Assembly (NCBI GenBank): GCA_040753075.1
Contig: JBFMHA010000007.1
Coordinates: 1 to 64,000 of the forward strand
Origin: UBA6814 sp040753075
GTDB taxonomy: Bacteria > Desulfobacterota > Desulfovibrionia > Desulfovibrionales > Desulfovibrionaceae
Direction of reading: 5' to 3'
Length of the DNA stretch: 64,000 nucleotides
Made by a program: the position numbers and the translations under genes. The notes beneath the pieces are model-generated. The model was not told the DNA's origin, did no database searches, and worked only from the letters and a program-made list of their open reading frames with translations. Numbering within the stretch: position 1 is the first letter of the stretch; the number at the start of each line of letters is the position of its first letter. Of the stretch, positions 7,438-14,924 are shown piece after piece.

Positions 7438-7484
7438 TGGCTTCAACCTCCTTAAATTGGATTAGGTTGAAGACATTGGAACAT

Positions 7485-7655
7485 GCTACGGGGCGTAGCA
7501 GTAAAGGGGGGTCGTGAATTCGTGATTCAGGTTGTGAGAAGTTTTTTATCCGCTAGTGGTGCGGACTGCGGGGCGATGGCCAAAAAACAAGGGGCGTAGC
7601 AATCATGCTACGCCCCGTTGCTACACTGCTACACCTGCTACGGTAGCAGTGCTAC
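7485..7655. repeat. Cluster of nine GCTAC/GTAGC pentamers
   Basis: GCTAC occurs at 7485, 7607, 7620, 7628, 7637 and 7651, and its complement GTAGC at 7495, 7596 and 7643. Several form hairpins: GCTACGGGGCGTAGC at 7485-7499, and a perfect 10-bp stem GGGGCGTAGC/GCTACGCCCC at 7591-7616. The cluster fills the gap between the AlpA-like gene and the 7665-8294 gene. The same pentamer recurs three times just upstream of the integrase. This suggests shared operators for AlpA or another element regulator, or a second iteron set. Confidence 0.6.
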
Positions 7656-7664
7656 GCCTGCCCC

Positions 7665-8294
7665 TCATTTCCGCTCGCGGTCTTCACGGGCCTCCCGGAG
7701 GTACCTGCTCGCGGAAACCCGCCGTGAGTCCTTGGTTTGACGCGGCCAGTACCTATCCCCCAGCTTTTGGACGCCCCATGTCTTGGGGTCGCGTTCATGC
7801 ATCTCCAGCATCGCGGCCGGGCTGGGCATGTGCCTCTCCGGCCCGGCCTCTTCGGTGGCGGGCGCTTCCTCTTCGCTACACGCGGCGGGAGGTACTGCCG
7901 ATGCAAGTTCTTCGCGTCCATCGTCTATGACACGATAGAAACGCAGCGTCCGTTCTTTACCCTCGCCCAACACCTTTACGACAAAACCGGAATCAATCTT
8001 CGATGCCAGCTTTGCCCTATGTATTACCGCGTTCTTCTCTTCTTGCGGCAGGTTCTCGCCGTAAAAGTTTACGATGTTGCCGACGTTGAAATATGAAAAA
8101 GCGCCTTCTGTCGCCCAAAATATCGAACTGTCGTGAACCCGGTTAGGTGAAAGCGCTTCATCGCTTCCAACAGGAAGTCCGTTTCTCACAAGTTCACGGA
8201 ATTCCTTTTTCGAGATTCCGAGGATGTAGAGCGCACCGTCAAAAGTAACGTGGCCGTTGAATTCATCCGGGGTCAGTTCGTTTGCGTTGTGCAT
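7665..8294 (-). CDS. Hypothetical satellite protein
   Basis: This 209-aa protein of unknown function starts MHNANELTPDEFNGHVTFDG with GAGGG 8 bases upstream. An early segment (YILGISKKEFRELVRNGLPV) looks like a helix-turn-helix of the kind that reads a target box. The middle is acidic and alanine-rich (PPAACSEEEAPATEEAGPE), and the C-terminus is basic (DSRRVSASRYLREAREDRER). It lies between the integrase and the GCTAC cluster, where satellite regulators usually sit. A regulatory role is possible but not shown. Confidence 0.6.
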   Translation of the reverse strand: MHNANELTPDEFNGHVTFDGALYILGISKKEFRELVRNGLPVGSDEALSPNRVHDSSIFWATEGAFSYFNVGNIVNFYGENLPQEEKNAVIHRAKLASKIDSGFVVKVLGEGKERTLRFYRVIDDGREELASAVPPAACSEEEAPATEEAGPERHMPSPAAMLEMHERDPKTWGVQKLGDRYWPRQTKDSRRVSASRYLREAREDRERK

Positions 8295-8401
8295 TGAAAG
8301 TCCCTCACTTCATCCCTGGTGTTGAATCAGGGCCAGGCCGCCAGGGTCGCGGCTTTTCGGTCCCGGGGATCAGCCGGGGCCTAGGCCCTGAAATTTCTAG
8401 G

Positions 8402-9619
8402 CTACGCGCTCTTCTTCCGTCCTCGGAGGGGGACCACCTTCCCGCCCCCGTTCATGGCCGCCGCAATCTTCGCAGCGGTGTCCTCGGCCGCCTGGTGGAC
8501 GGGGTTCTGCGCCAGGTGCGCGTACCGCTGCGTAGTCTGCGCCTGGGTATGCCCAAGCATAGCCCCCACCATGGGCAGGGAGTGCCCGGAGGAGGCCGCC
8601 ACACTGGCGAAGGAATGCCGCAGGTCATGCAGCCGCAGGTTGTCCAGCCCGGAGTGTTCCAGGACCCGCGCCCACGCCTTGTAGGGCCAGCCGAGGTGAG
8701 TAGGGCGGCCTTTCCTGTCCTGGGAGGGGAAGACGTACTCGGATACTTCAGGCAGGCTGCGCAGCACCTCCACGGCCGGGGCAGGGAGGTGAACGGTCTT
8801 GGCCCCGGTCTTGGAGTCCGCCAGCCGGGCAAGGCCGCGGTCCAGGTCCAGGGCGTCCCACCGCAGTGTCAGGACTTCTTCCTTGCGCGCTCCGGTGAAC
8901 ACCAGGAGCCGGAACACGGCGGCCATCTGACCTGTCACTGCCCCGGAGTGCTCAAGCTCGGCCAGGGCCTCCCCCAGGCGGAAAAGTTCATCGGCGGACA
9001 GGAACCGCTCCCGCTTGCGCTCCGGGTAGCGCTCGACGTGCCGGCAGGGGTTCGTGTTGTCCTCTCGGAAGCCGCGCTGTTCGCACCAGTTGAAGAACTT
9101 GGACGCCACGGCCAGGGAACGGTTGGCGGACGTGGGGGCTCCCTGCATGGCGAGGTGCATCTGCTCAATGTGCCGGCGGGTCACGTCCTTGATCTTGTGC
9201 CGTCCGAGGCGCGGGATCAGGTAGCGGTTCAGGATGTAGCGATAGTCGCTCTGCGTCCGGGGCTTGCGCTTGGCCTCGACGTGGGCCTTGAAGAAGATTT
9301 CCATAACATCGGCCACGGACTGCGCCTTTTTTTCTTCCTGCGCCTCGCCCCCCGGGTCCTTACCCTGGACTACCAGCGCCGCAAGCCTTTTAGCCTCCTG
9401 GCGGGCAAGTTCGCATGTCGTGGCCGGGTGACTCCCGATGCGCGACCACCGCTTTACCGCCCCGCGCCCCTTCCCGACACGGTAGACAAAGTAGAAGGAC
9501 TTTTCACCGGATGGCGCTACCCGCAGGGTAAGCCCCGGGAATTCGCTGTCCGTGACGTTGAATCGCCCCGCCTGGGGCTCCAGTCCGTCCACCAGTTTTT
9601 TTGTCAACTTGGCCTGCAT
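8402..9619 (-). CDS. int: Tyrosine integrase
   Basis: This 405-aa integrase has a DUF4102-type N-terminal arm-binding domain (AKLTKKLVDGLEPQAGRFNV), a core-binding SAM-like domain, and a catalytic domain with all expected residues: R245 (TGARKEE), K270, H331 and R334 (HDLRHSF), H357 (LGH) and Y366 (QRYAHL). The ATG at 9619 has GGAGG nearby. It lies about 145 bp from the tRNA 3' fragment at 9764, with three 11-bp direct repeats between. That is the usual arrangement of an integrase next to its attachment site. Confidence 0.95.
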   Translation of the reverse strand: MQAKLTKKLVDGLEPQAGRFNVTDSEFPGLTLRVAPSGEKSFYFVYRVGKGRGAVKRWSRIGSHPATTCELARQEAKRLAALVVQGKDPGGEAQEEKKAQSVADVMEIFFKAHVEAKRKPRTQSDYRYILNRYLIPRLGRHKIKDVTRRHIEQMHLAMQGAPTSANRSLAVASKFFNWCEQRGFREDNTNPCRHVERYPERKRERFLSADELFRLGEALAELEHSGAVTGQMAAVFRLLVFTGARKEEVLTLRWDALDLDRGLARLADSKTGAKTVHLPAPAVEVLRSLPEVSEYVFPSQDRKGRPTHLGWPYKAWARVLEHSGLDNLRLHDLRHSFASVAASSGHSLPMVGAMLGHTQAQTTQRYAHLAQNPVHQAAEDTAAKIAAAMNGGGKVVPLRGRKKSA

Positions 9620-9629
9620 GATTCCTCCT

Positions 9630-9662
9630 GGGCTACCACCGGGCTACCACCGGGCTACCACC
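9630..9662. repeat. Three perfect 11-bp direct repeats upstream of int
   Basis: GGGCTACCACC is repeated exactly three times (9630, 9641, 9652) directly upstream of the integrase ribosome binding site. Each copy contains the GCTAC pentamer clustered at 7485-7655. They may be integrase arm sites or AlpA/Xis operators. An 11-bp spacing places the copies on one face of the helix. Confidence 0.75.
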
Positions 9663-9763
9663 AAAGGGCAATTTCGGTCCAACTGTGTTCTACCGTATAG
9701 TACATGACTACCATAATGTCAAGGTGTTAGGTAATTCAGTTATACGCAATAATACTAGCACTA

Positions 9764-9819
9764 TTGAACTCTTAATCCGTTGGTTCAAGGTTCAAGTCCT
9801 TGGTGGCCCACCAGAAAAA
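9764..9819 (+). other. Attachment site: tRNA 3' fragment, left copy
   Basis: A 56-bp sequence holds the 3' half of a tRNA: anticodon loop CTCTTAA (anticodon CTT, Lys) with 3' stem TCCG, T-arm CAAGG TTCAAGT CCTTG, acceptor strand GTGGCCC, and ACCA. The 5' half is missing: no GGGCCAC acceptor strand or D-arm lies upstream. It matches 23363-23418 at 54 of 56 positions. It marks the right end of the integrase element and the left end of the CRISPR-Cas island. Confidence 0.85.
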
Positions 9820-9822
9820 CAC

Positions 9823-9853
9823 GGGGTTCCGGTGAAAGCCGGAACCCCTTTTT
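9823..9853 (+). terminator. Terminator following the tRNA fragment
   Basis: A perfect 10-bp stem, GGGGTTCCGG (9823-9832) with CCGGAACCCC (9839-9848), has a 6-nt loop followed by TTTTT. This is the typical terminator position for a tRNA gene. It would also insulate cas3 from the satellite. Confidence 0.85.
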
Positions 9854-10058
9854 CTTTCAGATACCCCCGGATACCCACGCGGTGGAATCCGTCCCTGATT
9901 TGTCTCTCATCTAGGAACATACTCCGCGTACTCACTCTCCCGGCATAAAGGGGGAGGGCGGCGTCAATCGCCAGCCGTTCCCGCATCTCGTCCATTCCAG
10001 ATGTCAGGACAGCAAAAACGGTATTGAACTAGCCTGGGTTTCATGAAAATATCGACGG

Positions 10059-12764
10059 GTGAATCATGAAAAAGCCTATTTGTGCTACTGGGGTAAGTCT
10101 CAGTCCCTTCAGCTGAAAGCAGACAACTCCCAGTACCACCTCCTCGCCTACCATTGCCTGGACGTGGCCGCGGTGGGGGAGGCCCTGCTCGCCGCGGACG
10201 CGCTCTGGCGGCGACGGCTGGAGCGCCTGGCCGGGCCGGACGCGGCGGCTGTAGCCAGCTTGGCGGTCTTCCTGTTCGGCCTGCACGACCTGGGCAAGTT
10301 CGCCACGTCCTTCCAGGACAGGGAGCCGGACCTGGCCCGGCGGCTCGGGGCGCCGCCGTTTCCCGGGCAGGGCCGGACGCATCACGTGGAGCTTGGATCG
10401 TGGCTGCTGGGGAGGCTGGCCGGTGAGTGGGAGCGTGAAGGGTTTCTCCTGTCCGGGCTCCGGGAGAGAAAACGTTTCCTCGCCCTGGCGGCCGCCGCCC
10501 TGGGGCACCATGGGGCGCCGGCCCGGGACGTCGATTGCGCGGACCATTTCGTCGGAACCCGGGTGCACGCCGCGGCCTTTGCCCGGGACCTGGCCGGGCT
10601 GCTGCTGCCGCAGGGCTTCCGCCTGCCCGGGTTGGACAGGCAACTGGTCAAGACGCTCTCCTGGCTCCTGGCCGGATTGTGCGTGCTGGCGGACTGGATC
10701 GGGTCCAACCGGGAGTGGTTCCCGTTTTGTCCCGACGCGTCGGACCTGGAGAGCTACTGGCATGAACAGGCCAGGCCCCTGGCCCGCGCGGCGGTGGAGC
10801 GCTGCGGCATCCTCGGCCCGGAGCCTGCGGGTGCGCGTCCCTTTGCCGAACTGTTCCCGCATCTGGCGGACCGGACGCCCACGCCGCTGCAGCAGCATGC
10901 CGCGGACCTGGAGTCCCCCGGCCCCGGACCGCAGCTGCACGTCTTCGAGGACCTGACCGGCAGCGGCAAGACCGAGGCCGCCTTGCTCGCGGCCCAGGGG
11001 CTCATGGCCGCGGGCGAGGCCGCGGGCCTCTACGTGGGCCTGCCCACCATGGCCACGGCCAACGCCATGTATGCGCGGCTGGCGGAGTCCTACCGCAATC
11101 TCTTCGCTCCCGGCTCCCGGCCATCGCTCATGCTGGCCCACGGCGCGCGCAGCCTGCACGATGAGTTTCTGGGCAGCATCCGTATGGAGCGGCCGGCCCC
11201 AGCGTCGGAGTCCGACGACGGCGCGTCCGCCTGCGCGGCCTGGCTGGCGGACGGCCGCAAGAAGGCCCTGCTCGCGCCCTGCGGGGCCGGCACCCTGGAC
11301 CAGGCCCTGTTGGGAGTGTTGCCCTCCCGGCACCAGAGCCTGCGCCTGCTCGGCTTGTGCCGCAACGTCCTGGTGGCGGACGAGGTGCACGCCTATGACG
11401 CATACACCATGGCTCTGCTGTGCGGCCTCCTGCGCTTCCAGGCCGGCCTGGGCGGCAGTGCGGTGCTGCTCTCGGCCACCCTGCCCCTGGCGGCGCGGCA
11501 GCGGCTGGTGGACGCCTTTTGCGAAGGCGCGGACCTGCCGTTGCGGCAGGTGCGGGAGGAGAGTTTCCCTCTGGCCACCCGGGTCAGCCTCGCTCGCGGG
11601 CTGGAGGAGACGCCGCTTCCGGCCCGGGGCGGCAAGGACGTGGCCGTGCGGCTGATCCAGGACCCGGCGGAGGCGGTGGCGGAGCTGGCGGCCGTCCGCC
11701 GGGCCGGAGGCTGCGGCTGCTGGCTGCGCAACACCGTGGACGACGTGCTGGCGGCCCGGGACCTGGTGAGCGCCGCGGGCATCCCGGATGCGGACGTTCT
11801 GGTGTTCCACGCCCGGTTCACGGCCGGGGACCGGGCGGACATCGAGGCCCGGGTGCTGGAGTGGTTCGGCAGTAATTCCGATCAGAAGGTAAGAAGTGGA
11901 AAAATTCTTTTGGCAAGCCAGGTTGCGGAACAAAGTCTAGATTTGGACTTTGATTTCTTGGCCACCGACCTGGCCCCCATGGAGCTCATGATCCAGCGCG
12001 CGGGACGCTGCTGCCGCCACGACCGGGGCGGGCGGCCCGAGGGCTTCGGCCAGGCGCGGATGCTGGTCCTGGGGCCGGAGCCTGACGAGAATCCGCCCGC
12101 GGACTGGTACGGCCGGATGTTCGAGAAGGGGAAATGGGTCTACCCGGTGCAAGCCCAACTCTGGCGCACGGCCCGCTTGTTGCGGGACCGGGGCGCGCTG
12201 CGCCTGCCCGGGGACGCCCGGGACCTGGTGGAGGCGTCCTGCGGCCGCGGCCTGGATGCGCCCGCGGTGTTCGACCGGCCCGACGCCCGGCCCCTGGGCG
12301 AGGCCCGGGCCAAGACGGCAATGGCCGAACGCAATGCGCTGGAGTTCGGGCAGGGGTATTCCCTCGAAGCCAGCGGCACGGAATGGCTCCAGGACTTGTA
12401 CACCCCCACCCGCCTGGGCGAGGTCACAGTGCAGCTGCGCTTGCTGCGGGTGGAGCAGGGCGAAGTGCGCCTCTGGACCGGAGATGCGGCCTCGGCCCGC
12501 GACTGCGCCCTGTCCGAGGTCCGGGCGCGGGAATGGCTGGTCAACGAGCCGGCCATCCCCTTGTCCCTGGCCCCGGCCGTGGAAGTTCTGCGTGAGCAGA
12601 TGCCCGACAAGGGAAAGTGGTCCGTGCTCGTCCCCCTGCGCCCCGGCCCGGACGGAACGTGGATCGGCCCGGCCCAGCGCAGGGATGACCAGGGCAAGAT
12701 CACGCCTGTCACTGTGGCCTATGAGCCGGGGTGTGGGGTGAGGGTGGTCAAAGGGTTGACTTAG
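10059..12764 (+). CDS. cas3: Cas3 nuclease-helicase, type I-E
   Basis: This 901-aa protein unwinds and degrades DNA marked by Cascade. The N-terminal HD nuclease has HLLAYHCLD, LHDLGKF (H75, D76) and LGHHGAP. The SF2 helicase has Walker A TGSGKT (K304), DEVH (441-444), SATLPL, EQSLDLDFD (motif V) and QRAGRCCRH (motif VI). The GTG start matches the usual family N-terminus (YWGKS); the nearby ATG at 10065 is out of frame. It stands alone upstream of the Cascade operon. Codons 605-635 are markedly AT-richer than their surroundings. Confidence 0.95.
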   Translation: MNHEKAYLCYWGKSQSLQLKADNSQYHLLAYHCLDVAAVGEALLAADALWRRRLERLAGPDAAAVASLAVFLFGLHDLGKFATSFQDREPDLARRLGAPPFPGQGRTHHVELGSWLLGRLAGEWEREGFLLSGLRERKRFLALAAAALGHHGAPARDVDCADHFVGTRVHAAAFARDLAGLLLPQGFRLPGLDRQLVKTLSWLLAGLCVLADWIGSNREWFPFCPDASDLESYWHEQARPLARAAVERCGILGPEPAGARPFAELFPHLADRTPTPLQQHAADLESPGPGPQLHVFEDLTGSGKTEAALLAAQGLMAAGEAAGLYVGLPTMATANAMYARLAESYRNLFAPGSRPSLMLAHGARSLHDEFLGSIRMERPAPASESDDGASACAAWLADGRKKALLAPCGAGTLDQALLGVLPSRHQSLRLLGLCRNVLVADEVHAYDAYTMALLCGLLRFQAGLGGSAVLLSATLPLAARQRLVDAFCEGADLPLRQVREESFPLATRVSLARGLEETPLPARGGKDVAVRLIQDPAEAVAELAAVRRAGGCGCWLRNTVDDVLAARDLVSAAGIPDADVLVFHARFTAGDRADIEARVLEWFGSNSDQKVRSGKILLASQVAEQSLDLDFDFLATDLAPMELMIQRAGRCCRHDRGGRPEGFGQARMLVLGPEPDENPPADWYGRMFEKGKWVYPVQAQLWRTARLLRDRGALRLPGDARDLVEASCGRGLDAPAVFDRPDARPLGEARAKTAMAERNALEFGQGYSLEASGTEWLQDLYTPTRLGEVTVQLRLLRVEQGEVRLWTGDAASARDCALSEVRAREWLVNEPAIPLSLAPAVEVLREQMPDKGKWSVLVPLRPGPDGTWIGPAQRRDDQGKITPVTVAYEPGCGVRVVKGLT

Positions 12765-12784
12765 CCTTGTGCTATCTATATGAA
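12756..12784 (+). promoter_or_regulatory. Promoter for the mini-CRISPR RNA
   Basis: TTGACT (12756-12761), a 17-bp spacer, then TATGAA (12779-12784). The predicted start (about 12791) falls exactly at the first base of the pseudo-repeat. The -35 box overlaps the cas3 stop region. Confidence 0.6.
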
Positions 12785-12791
12785 TATTTTT

Positions 12792-12883
12792 AGTTTCCCC
12801 GTAACATCGCGGGGATGAACCAGAGTGCCCTTGACAACTGGTTGGATGCATTGCGGTTTCCCCGCGAAAGCGGGGATATAAAA
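12792..12883 (+). ncRNA. Degenerate mini-CRISPR (pseudo-repeat, 32-nt pseudo-spacer, pseudo-repeat)
   Basis: Pseudo-repeat 1 (12792-12822) keeps the CCCCG/CGGGG stem and the 3' handle ATGAACC of the array repeat, with a changed loop. The pseudo-spacer (12823-12854) is exactly 32 nt, like the array spacers. Pseudo-repeat 2 (12855-12883) keeps a stem (CCCCGC GAAA GCGGGG) but its handle has decayed to ATATAAAA. A crRNA needs a 5' handle from repeat 1 and only the processing stem of repeat 2, so this decay pattern is what a single functional crRNA-like gene would show. Orientation equals that of the array. The likely product is a Cas6e-processed guide that loads into Cascade. Confidence 0.75.
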
Positions 12884-12888
12884 AATCT

Positions 12889-12928
12889 AAGGAGTGACCT
12901 TGACAACTAAAAAAGAAACGATTATTTG
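12889..12928 (+). promoter_or_regulatory. Promoter inside the mini-CRISPR target site
   Basis: The box TTGACA (12900-12905) is followed after 17 bp by TATTTG (12923-12928), a weak -10. The 32-nt target begins at 12892 and is preceded by AAG (12889-12891), a canonical type I-E PAM. Target positions 1-17 equal the pseudo-spacer except position 6, which type I-E Cascade does not pair; the remaining 15 do not match. Cascade bound here would cover the -35 box, giving repression without the full pairing needed for cleavage. The target could be a toxin RNA promoter or the Cascade operon promoter. Confidence 0.6.
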
Positions 12929-12937
12929 CTGCTGCAA

Positions 12938-13030
12938 ATGAAAGAGCGACTCGAACCAACCGCCTGGGTGTGCCCGAATCGCTCGTTGCCCAAGCGAAGA
13001 GTGCTCGGGACCATACAATTCCAATATTAG
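12938..13030 (+). CDS. Possible CreT-like small toxin gene or structured leader
   Basis: Downstream of the target promoter lies a nearly leaderless 30-codon ORF (ATG at 12938, TAG at 13028). Its RNA could fold a 10-bp stem with one mismatch, GAGCGACTCG (12944-12953) with CGAATCGCTC (12975-12984). The ORF holds codons rare in GC-rich genomes (CGA-AGA, ATA). In CreTA modules the repressed partner is a small toxin RNA that traps a rare tRNA. Whether this is such a toxin or simply the cse1 leader cannot be decided here. Confidence 0.3.
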   Translation: MKERLEPTAWVCPNRSLPKRRVLGTIQFQY

Positions 13031-13193
13031 CCACTTTTTCGCTTAAAGGCAATCTCCTTACCAGCGCCGCCCGGGATCGGAGGTCGTATGTGCTCTCGAG
13101 CACAGAGACGCCGGAGACCCCGCCTCATATTTATGTTGAGGATCGGGGCTTTCGTCGTTTTGCTCTGGACATCCTAGCTGCCGTGTATGCCGT

Positions 13194-13219
13194 CCGGGGC
13201 GGCCTGAAGGCCGCCCCGG
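13194..13219 (+). terminator. Strong hairpin upstream of cse1
   Basis: A perfect 11-bp stem, CCGGGGCGGCC with GGCCGCCCCGG, closes on a TGAA tetraloop. No T-tract follows directly, so it may be a Rho-type stop, attenuator or RNA stabiliser rather than an intrinsic terminator. It lies between the predicted start at about 12935 and cse1. The rest of 13031-13316 holds no credible gene. Confidence 0.5.
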
Positions 13220-13316
13220 TGCGTCGCCTTGCGGCAATTTCTTGTATCGCTTATCCGAAATTCGTGCGGCATTAGCGTATTCTCCTTCCTGAACCTCAGC
13301 AGGATGGTGCGGCGTC

Positions 13317-14909
13317 ATGGAATGGAATCTGTTGCGTGACAGGTGGATTCCCGTGCGCTTGGCCGGGGGCGGGGCGGCTCGGGTGGGGCCTTGGGAGGTG
13401 TGCCTCCCGGAGGTCCTGGCCGTGGACCCGCCCCGGCCCGACTTCGCGGGCGCGCTTCTGGAATTCCTGATCGGCCTGCTCGCCACCGCGGCCATGCCCG
13501 CGGATGACGAGGAGTGGGAGGACTGGCTGGACCGGCCGCCCGGTCCGGACGACCTCAAGAAACGCCTGGCTCCCCTGGAGCCCTTCTTCAACGTGCTGGG
13601 CGACCGTCCCTGCTTCATGCAGGACCTCACCCTGGTGCCCGGTCCGGCCAAAGACCACCTGCCGGTAGCCGGCCTGTTCATCGAGTCCCCCGGCGACAAG
13701 ACCCTCTCCGACAACACCGACTTCTTCATCAAGCGCGGCAAGGTGCAGCGCCTGTGCCCGCACTGCGCGGCCCTGGCCCTGCATACCCTGCAGACCTACT
13801 CCCCTTCGGGAGGCCGCGGCCACCGCACCTCTCTGCGGGGGGGCGGGCCGCTGACCACGCTGCTCACAGGCCGCAACCTCTGGCGGACCATCTGGAAGAA
13901 CGTGCTCCCGGCCGAGGTCCGGGGCATGCGTCCCGCGCCCGGGCCGGACGGCCTGGCCGGCGTGGTGTTCCCCTGGGCCGCGCCCACCCGCACCAGCGAG
14001 CCGGGAAGCCACACCGGGCAGACCCTGCCACAGGACGTGCACCCCTTGCACATGTTCTGGGGCATGCCCCGGCGCATCCTGCTCCTGCCCGAAACCCTGG
14101 AGCGGGAGACGGCCTGCGACCTGTGCGCGGTTCGCACCCGCACCGTGGTGGAGCGCTATGCGGCCCGGCCCTTCGGGACCAACTACGAGGGGCCGTGGGA
14201 GCACCCGCTCACGCCCTACCGCTCCCAGGGACCCGAGGAGCCGGCCCTGTCCCTCAAGGGCCGCAGCGACGGGGCGCGGTACAAGCACTGGCTGGGCCTC
14301 ACCTGCGGAGATCCCGGCGATGCCGGGCGGCCGGTCCGCCCCGCGCTGTGCGTGGCGCAGTACCGCCGCGTCCGCTGGAGCGGCGACGGCGCGGACCAGC
14401 GCATCCTGGCCTTCGGCTTCGACATGGACAACGCCAAGGCCCGGCAGTGGAGCGAGGGCGAGTACCCGCTCGTCCCGGTGCGCAAGGAGCACGAGGAGAC
14501 CCTGGCCCGCGAGGCGGAGAAGTGGATCGGCGCGGCGGACCAGGCCCGGCGCAGCCTGGTGGGCGGGCTCAAGGAGGCCGTGTTCCGGGACGCCGCGCAG
14601 GCCACGGTGGACAAGACCCTGCTGGAGAACGCCGCGGTCCGTTTCTGGTCCGCCACCGAAGAGCCGTTCTACGGCCTGATGCGCCGCCTGGCCGGGCTGC
14701 TGCGGGAGTCCGCGGACAGCGGCCTGGAGCCGCGCATGGAGCTGCGCCGGGAGTGGGTCGCCACCCTGCGCCGTAGCGCCGAGGACCTGTTCCACCAGGA
14801 GGTGGAGAGCGGGAGCTTCCTGGCCGACCAGGCCCCGCGCGTCTACAGGGCCCTGAATCGGATGCGCGCCTACCTGGTGGGCGGCTGCAACAAGATCCTG
14901 GAAATCTAG
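13317..14909 (+). CDS. cse1: Cascade large subunit Cse1 (Cas8e)
   Basis: This 530-aa protein recognises the PAM and recruits Cas3. The N-terminus WNLLRDRWIPVRL is the family signature; LEPFFNVLGDRPCFMQD, NTDFFIKRG (the DNA-contacting loop region) and WENPLTPY-like WEHPLTPY follow. The C-terminal four-helix bundle spans roughly residues 390-530. The length is close to the family's usual 500 aa. It is the first gene of the Cascade operon and lies about 400 bp downstream of the mini-CRISPR target promoter. Confidence 0.95.
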   Translation: MEWNLLRDRWIPVRLAGGGAARVGPWEVCLPEVLAVDPPRPDFAGALLEFLIGLLATAAMPADDEEWEDWLDRPPGPDDLKKRLAPLEPFFNVLGDRPCFMQDLTLVPGPAKDHLPVAGLFIESPGDKTLSDNTDFFIKRGKVQRLCPHCAALALHTLQTYSPSGGRGHRTSLRGGGPLTTLLTGRNLWRTIWKNVLPAEVRGMRPAPGPDGLAGVVFPWAAPTRTSEPGSHTGQTLPQDVHPLHMFWGMPRRILLLPETLERETACDLCAVRTRTVVERYAARPFGTNYEGPWEHPLTPYRSQGPEEPALSLKGRSDGARYKHWLGLTCGDPGDAGRPVRPALCVAQYRRVRWSGDGADQRILAFGFDMDNAKARQWSEGEYPLVPVRKEHEETLAREAEKWIGAADQARRSLVGGLKEAVFRDAAQATVDKTLLENAAVRFWSATEEPFYGLMRRLAGLLRESADSGLEPRMELRREWVATLRRSAEDLFHQEVESGSFLADQAPRVYRALNRMRAYLVGGCNKILEI

Positions 14910-14924
14910 CCAAGGAGCACCGTC

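Noticed and set aside
9700..9819. Complete tRNA-Lys at the left attachment site
   Set aside because: No 5' acceptor strand (GGGCCAC), D-arm or 5' anticodon stem is present upstream; only the 3' half exists. The same holds at 23363.
9792..9995. 67-aa minus-strand ORF overlapping the left attachment site
   Set aside because: Its 3' part is the antisense of the tRNA fragment and terminator; no domain is visible, though a gene remnant cannot be excluded.
10065..10098. ATG just upstream in cas3
   Set aside because: It is out of frame with cas3 and reaches a stop after nine codons; the GTG at 10059 gives the conserved N-terminus.
12823..12870. Second promoter using the TTGACA inside the pseudo-spacer
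   Set aside because: At 17-bp spacing the next hexamer is CGGTTT, which is not a -10; the match is better explained as the guide's copy of the target.
12970..13275. 101-aa ORF between the mini-CRISPR and cse1
   Set aside because: It has a GTG start without a convincing ribosome binding site, no family features and runs through the strong hairpin at 13194.
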